Assembly: GCA_964478455.1 (NCBI GenBank)
Contig: CAYZJD010000183.1
Coordinates: 1 to 8,868, forward strand
Length of the DNA: 8,868 nucleotides
Direction of reading: 5' to 3'
From: CAYZJD01 sp964478455
GTDB lineage: Bacteria > Acidobacteriota > Terriglobia > Bryobacterales > Bryobacteraceae
In this document: in pieces, positions 6,647-8,868 of the stretch
Position numbering within the stretch: position 1 is the stretch's first letter
Layout of the letters: each line of letters begins with the position of its first letter
Program-made: the position numbers and the translations under genes
The notes under the pieces: generated by a model
What the model was told of the DNA's origin: nothing
Databases searched by the model: none
The model's input: the letters and a program-made list of their open reading frames with translations, nothing else

Positions 6647-7969
6647 CTACACCTTCACCAGATCGTCGATCTTCACCGGCACGCCGCCGCGCTCGATGCT
6701 CCGGTAGGCCGCGATGCCGATCAGGCTTGCCAGCGCCCCTGCCCTCAGATCCGCCTTCAGGCCCAGCGGATCGGGCTCGTTCCACCGCCGGAACATCAGG
6801 TCCCGGATGCCCGCGTCCGCGCCGCCGTGACCGCCCGCGCGCGGCGGCTCTATGTCCCGGATCACCTCCGATTTGCCGAACGACCGCGTCAGCCGCAGCT
6901 CTTCGGCCTTGTGACCCCCGCCGCCGTAATCGCTCAGATCGATCCGTCCACTCCTCCCGTTGAAGGAAATCTGCTGGCCCTCGAACGGAAGATACGTGTT
7001 GGCCGTGTACGTCAGCAGCACGCCGTTGTCGTACTTTACCCGCACCGACATCACGTCGTAGATGTTCGTGGTCTCGCGCCACACGCAGGCGTCGCGCAGG
7101 TAACCGTCTTCGCTCTCGCATTCCGCGTACAGCTTCACCGCCTGCGGTTCCGTCCGGATGTCCCAATAAAACGAGCACTTCTTCGCATAGGGGCACGCGC
7201 GGCAATGCGTCCCCCGGAACGGCCCGTTCCTCCCGTAGAACCGCAGCTCGCCGCTCGCCGAAACCTCCACCGGCCGCGCCTCCAGCCACCAGTTCGCCTG
7301 GTCGAAGTGGTGGCAGGCCTTATGCACGAGCAGCGTGCCCGAGTTCTCTTTCAGGTGGTGCCACCTCCGGAAGTAGGATGCCCCGTGCGAAGTGTCCAGG
7401 TATTCGTGGAAATCCACCGACAGCACGTCGCCGATCGCCTTCTCCTGGAGCAACTGCTTCAGCCGCTTCGCGTCGGGCGAGTGCCGCGCGTTGAACGTCA
7501 CCCGCACGCTGCGCCCGGTCCGCTTCTGCGCTTCCAGGATCGCCTTGCATTGCGCCTCATCGGTGCACATCGGCTTCTCGGTGATCGCGTCGCAGCCCAT
7601 CTCCAGCGCGCGCACGATGTAACGCCAGTGCGTCGAGTCCACCGTGGTGACGATAACCGAATCGGGCTTCGTCTCCCGCAGCATCTGGTCAAAGTCCTGA
7701 AACACCGGCACGTTGACCCCGATCAGCTCCCGGGCCACGCGGACCCGCTTTCCGTTGATGTCGCACAGCCCGACGATTTCCACGACGTCGCTGTACTCCT
7801 TGGCCACCGGCTTGCCCCACGTCTCCGTTCCCCGGCTCCCCGTTCCGACAATCGCCAGCCGCAGCCGCTTCCGCTCCTGCGCTCCGAGCGGCGCCGCCAC
7901 CGCCAAAGCCGCCGCTCCGCTGTCCCGCAAGAATTCCCGCCTGCTCACGCGCACGCCGTCTTCCTTCAT
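6647..7969 (-). CDS. Tat-exported Gfo/Idh/MocA-family oxidoreductase
   Basis: The protein has 440 residues. The ATG at 7969 is chosen because a strong GGAGAGAG ribosome binding site lies just upstream and a twin-arginine signal follows (SRREFLRD at 9-16, then AAALAVAAPLGA). The Rossmann domain begins at LAIVGTGSRG (38-47, GxGxxG for NAD(P)). CDI at 69-71 fits the acidic end of the second strand. The EKP motif (131-133) has K132, the usual catalytic lysine of the family. The C-terminal domain includes HKACHHFDQANWW (216-228), matching the conserved HxxxHxxD-type segment. Three cysteines (C256, C259, C265) form a CxxCx5C cluster. Substrates of exported members are generally sugars; some family members (GH109-type) are NAD-dependent glycosidases, but retention of EKP favours a dehydrogenase-like chemistry. 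It is preceded by a dispersed repeat and a palindrome. The FN3 gene lies upstream in the same direction, with a candidate terminator between. The open frame extends to 8083, but that part is not expected to be translated. Confidence 0.88.
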   Translation of the reverse strand: MKEDGVRVSRREFLRDSGAAALAVAAPLGAQERKRLRLAIVGTGSRGTETWGKPVAKEYSDVVEIVGLCDINGKRVRVARELIGVNVPVFQDFDQMLRETKPDSVIVTTVDSTHWRYIVRALEMGCDAITEKPMCTDEAQCKAILEAQKRTGRSVRVTFNARHSPDAKRLKQLLQEKAIGDVLSVDFHEYLDTSHGASYFRRWHHLKENSGTLLVHKACHHFDQANWWLEARPVEVSASGELRFYGRNGPFRGTHCRACPYAKKCSFYWDIRTEPQAVKLYAECESEDGYLRDACVWRETTNIYDVMSVRVKYDNGVLLTYTANTYLPFEGQQISFNGRSGRIDLSDYGGGGHKAEELRLTRSFGKSEVIRDIEPPRAGGHGGADAGIRDLMFRRWNEPDPLGLKADLRAGALASLIGIAAYRSIERGGVPVKIDDLVKV

Positions 7970-7989
7970 GGTTCTCTCTCCCCCGTGCA

Positions 7990-8024
7990 TTCTCGCAAAA
8001 CCGGGGACAGCCCGCATGTTCCCC
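7990..8024 (+). repeat. Dispersed GGGGACAG-type intergenic repeat, copy 2
   Basis: This copy carries the 19-nt core at 8002-8020, identical to copy 1, and a TTCTC box at 7990-7994. Read on the minus strand it forms a hairpin: GGGG and ACA pair with TGT and CCCC with a single bulged A, and TGCGGGC is the loop. It lies 20 bp upstream of the Tat oxidoreductase start, in the same orientation to its gene as copy 1 is to the VWFA-related gene. Confidence 0.68.
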
Positions 8025-8026
8025 TG

Positions 8027-8044
8027 CGTTTCGAAACGGTTTGA
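8027..8044. promoter_or_regulatory. Palindrome CGTTTCGAAACG with overlapping GAAACGGTTTG, possible operator
   Basis: CGTTTCGAAACG (8027-8038) is a perfect 12-bp palindrome. It overlaps a second inverted pair, AAAC-G-GTTT (8034-8042). Such GAAAC/GTTTC half-sites with a central CG resemble operators of LacI/GalR-type sugar regulators. The site lies about 60 bp upstream of the Tat oxidoreductase ATG, a plausible operator position. No regulator gene is in the window. It could instead be part of the repeat element. Confidence 0.35.
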
Positions 8045-8048
8045 ATAA

Positions 8049-8078
8049 CCCGGGGAACACGTCTTCCCGTCCCCCGGG
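8049..8078 (-). terminator. GC-rich hairpin downstream of the FN3 gene, candidate terminator
   Basis: Arms CCCGGGG (8049-8055) and CCCCGGG (8072-8078) pair over 7 bp around a 16-nt loop, 11 bp beyond the FN3-protein stop codon. On the minus strand the stem is followed by TTATTC, a short weak U-tract. The inner sequence resembles an inverted, diverged version of the neighbouring repeat, so the hairpin may have come from the repeat element. Confidence 0.45.
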
Positions 8079-8089
8079 CACAAAGGCGC

Positions 8090-8868
8090 TTACCGGCGCA
8101 GCGTCGTCGCCGAAGCGGTGTTGGAATAGCCGGAATTGCCCCCGGCGTTGAACGCGCGGACGCGATAACGATAAGTCGAGTTCTTGGTCAGACCGGTGTT
8201 CTGATACGACGTTGCGTTGGCCCCCGTCTGCGCGATCTGGACGAAGTTCGTGCACGTGCTCCCCTTGCAACGCTCGATCTTGAATCCGTCCTCGTTGTCC
8301 GAATTGTCCGCCCACGTGAGGTTGATCTGGCTCTTGGACACCGCCGTCGCTACGAGATTGCTCGGAGCCGTCGGCGGTGACGGAAGCGCATTCGTGGTGG
8401 CCTCGGCCACGTTCGACGGCGGCGAGTCGCCGCCGGTGTTATACGCCACCACTTGATACCGATAGGTTGTGCCGGCCGCGAGCCCGGTGTCGCTATAACT
8501 GGTGACGTTCGCCCCGATGGAACCCACGACCGCGAAACTCGAGCATCCCGTCCCCTGGCAGCGCTCAATCCTGAACCCGTTTTCATCGGAGGAGTTGTCC
8601 GTCCAGCTCAAGTTGATCTGGCTCGACGAGGCCGCCGTCGCCGTCAACCCGCTCGGCGCATTCGGCGGGCTTGGCGGCGCCCCGCAAGAGGCAACCGTGA
8701 ACGAGCCTACTCGCGTCCGCCAGCCGGCGGAACTCGCACTCTGGTAGTACTCCTGCGTGTACCAGAAACCGCAATCGTCCGTGTCCACCGACATCGAACT
8801 GTAGTCGCCCCAACGGCCCGAGCTGTGCGTCTGGTAACCGCCGCCGGCCATCAGCGTCGTCTCTCCTT
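8090..8868 (-). CDS. Secreted protein with two C-terminal FN3 domains (5' end outside window)
   Basis: The frame is open to the window edge and stops at TAA 8092-8090. The ATG at 8851 is probably an internal Met, because the frame continues upstream (GETTL) and the region just after it belongs to a larger domain. Numbering from that Met, residues 8-56 (THSSGRWGDYSSMSVD..DDCGFWYT..., ending SFTVASC) resemble a conserved C-terminal segment seen in large secreted acidobacterial proteins. Two fibronectin type III domains follow at about 63-153 and 160-250. Each has the typical W (83, 180), the Y-R-Y-x-V strand (130-134, 227-231) and a final S-N-x-A-x-A-T-T. Both carry an extra Cys pair (C98/C103 and C195/C200) in the same loop, likely a disulfide. 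The protein ends directly after the second FN3 with no anchor or sorting motif. FN3 repeats in bacterial secreted proteins usually act as spacers or binding modules. What the N-terminal part does cannot be seen here. Confidence 0.85.
   Translation of the reverse strand, partial: GETTLMAGGGYQTHSSGRWGDYSSMSVDTDDCGFWYTQEYYQSASSAGWRTRVGSFTVASCGAPPSPPNAPSGLTATAASSSQINLSWTDNSSDENGFRIERCQGTGCSSFAVVGSIGANVTSYSDTGLAAGTTYRYQVVAYNTGGDSPPSNVAEATTNALPSPPTAPSNLVATAVSKSQINLTWADNSDNEDGFKIERCKGSTCTNFVQIAQTGANATSYQNTGLTKNSTYRYRVRAFNAGGNSGYSNTASATTLRR
8102..8665 (-). repeat. Tandem duplication of the FN3 unit inside the coding region
   Basis: Two FN3 units lie at about 8393-8665 and 8102-8374 with a 291-bp (97-codon) period. 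Similarity is evident at DNA level as well, for example the shared GTTGATCTGGCTC at the SQINL site. It looks like internal duplication followed by divergence. Confidence 0.7.

Noticed and set aside
6614..8044. A 476-codon plus-strand open frame opposite the Tat oxidoreductase
   Set aside because: It is an antisense shadow. The translation is rich in Arg, His, Pro and Leu with no family signature, while the minus strand has Rossmann, EKP and Tat motifs and a ribosome binding site.
7970..8083. Upstream extension of the Tat oxidoreductase to 8083
   Set aside because: The extension reads through the dispersed repeat and palindrome. The ATG at 7969 has a strong ribosome binding site and begins a proper Tat signal.
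8849..8851. ATG at 8851 as the true start of the FN3 protein
   Set aside because: No signal peptide follows, the frame continues upstream, and the start would cut into what looks like a conserved domain. Treated as internal.

Overview
The window reads as chromosomal DNA from a GC-rich acidobacterium, most likely of the Bryobacterales/Solibacter group. The main pointer is a VWFA-related acidobacterial protein (the family catalogued as TIGR03436). Other pointers are a Tat-exported Gfo/Idh/MocA oxidoreductase, a secreted FN3-repeat protein, a compact GH20-like enzyme and a GGGGACAG-type dispersed intergenic repeat. This assignment is inferred from protein families and composition; no rRNA or other firm marker is present.

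Layout, left to right. Positions 1-285 hold the C-terminal end of a Gfo/Idh/MocA-family protein (plus strand, cut by the window edge). It is followed by a small four-helix membrane protein (321-719) and a secreted GH20-like glycoside hydrolase (836-1906), both plus strand. Convergent with the hydrolase, and overlapping it by 91 bp, is the VWFA-related protein (3492-1816, minus). Next come a tRNA-Arg(TCT) (3586-3662, plus), an HDOD-domain signalling protein (4963-3695, minus) and a NodB-like polysaccharide-deacetylase family protein in a distinctly AT-richer stretch (5285-6595, plus). The right end holds a Tat-exported Gfo/Idh/MocA protein (7969-6647, minus) and the C-terminal part of a secreted protein with two FN3 domains (8868-8090, minus, continuing beyond the window).

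Most genes are single transcription units in alternating orientation, so this is not one obvious operon. Functionally the window leans towards extracytoplasmic carbohydrate handling: the GH20-like enzyme, two Gfo/Idh/MocA proteins (one exported) and the deacetylase-like protein. The VWFA and FN3 proteins are probably envelope or secreted proteins, and the HDOD protein is a signalling module. No CRISPR array, transposase, phage gene, defence island or biosynthetic cluster is visible.

The most interesting non-coding signal is a hairpin-forming dispersed repeat with a 19-nt identical core. It lies just upstream of two unrelated minus-strand genes (near 3502-3534 and 7990-8024). The second copy sits next to a 12-bp perfect palindrome and a possible inverted partner. 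Other points are a possible leaderless start for the membrane protein, a shared TACAAT -10 element before three plus-strand units, and the composition break around the deacetylase-like gene. I do not see convincing evidence of a wholly new multi-gene system.
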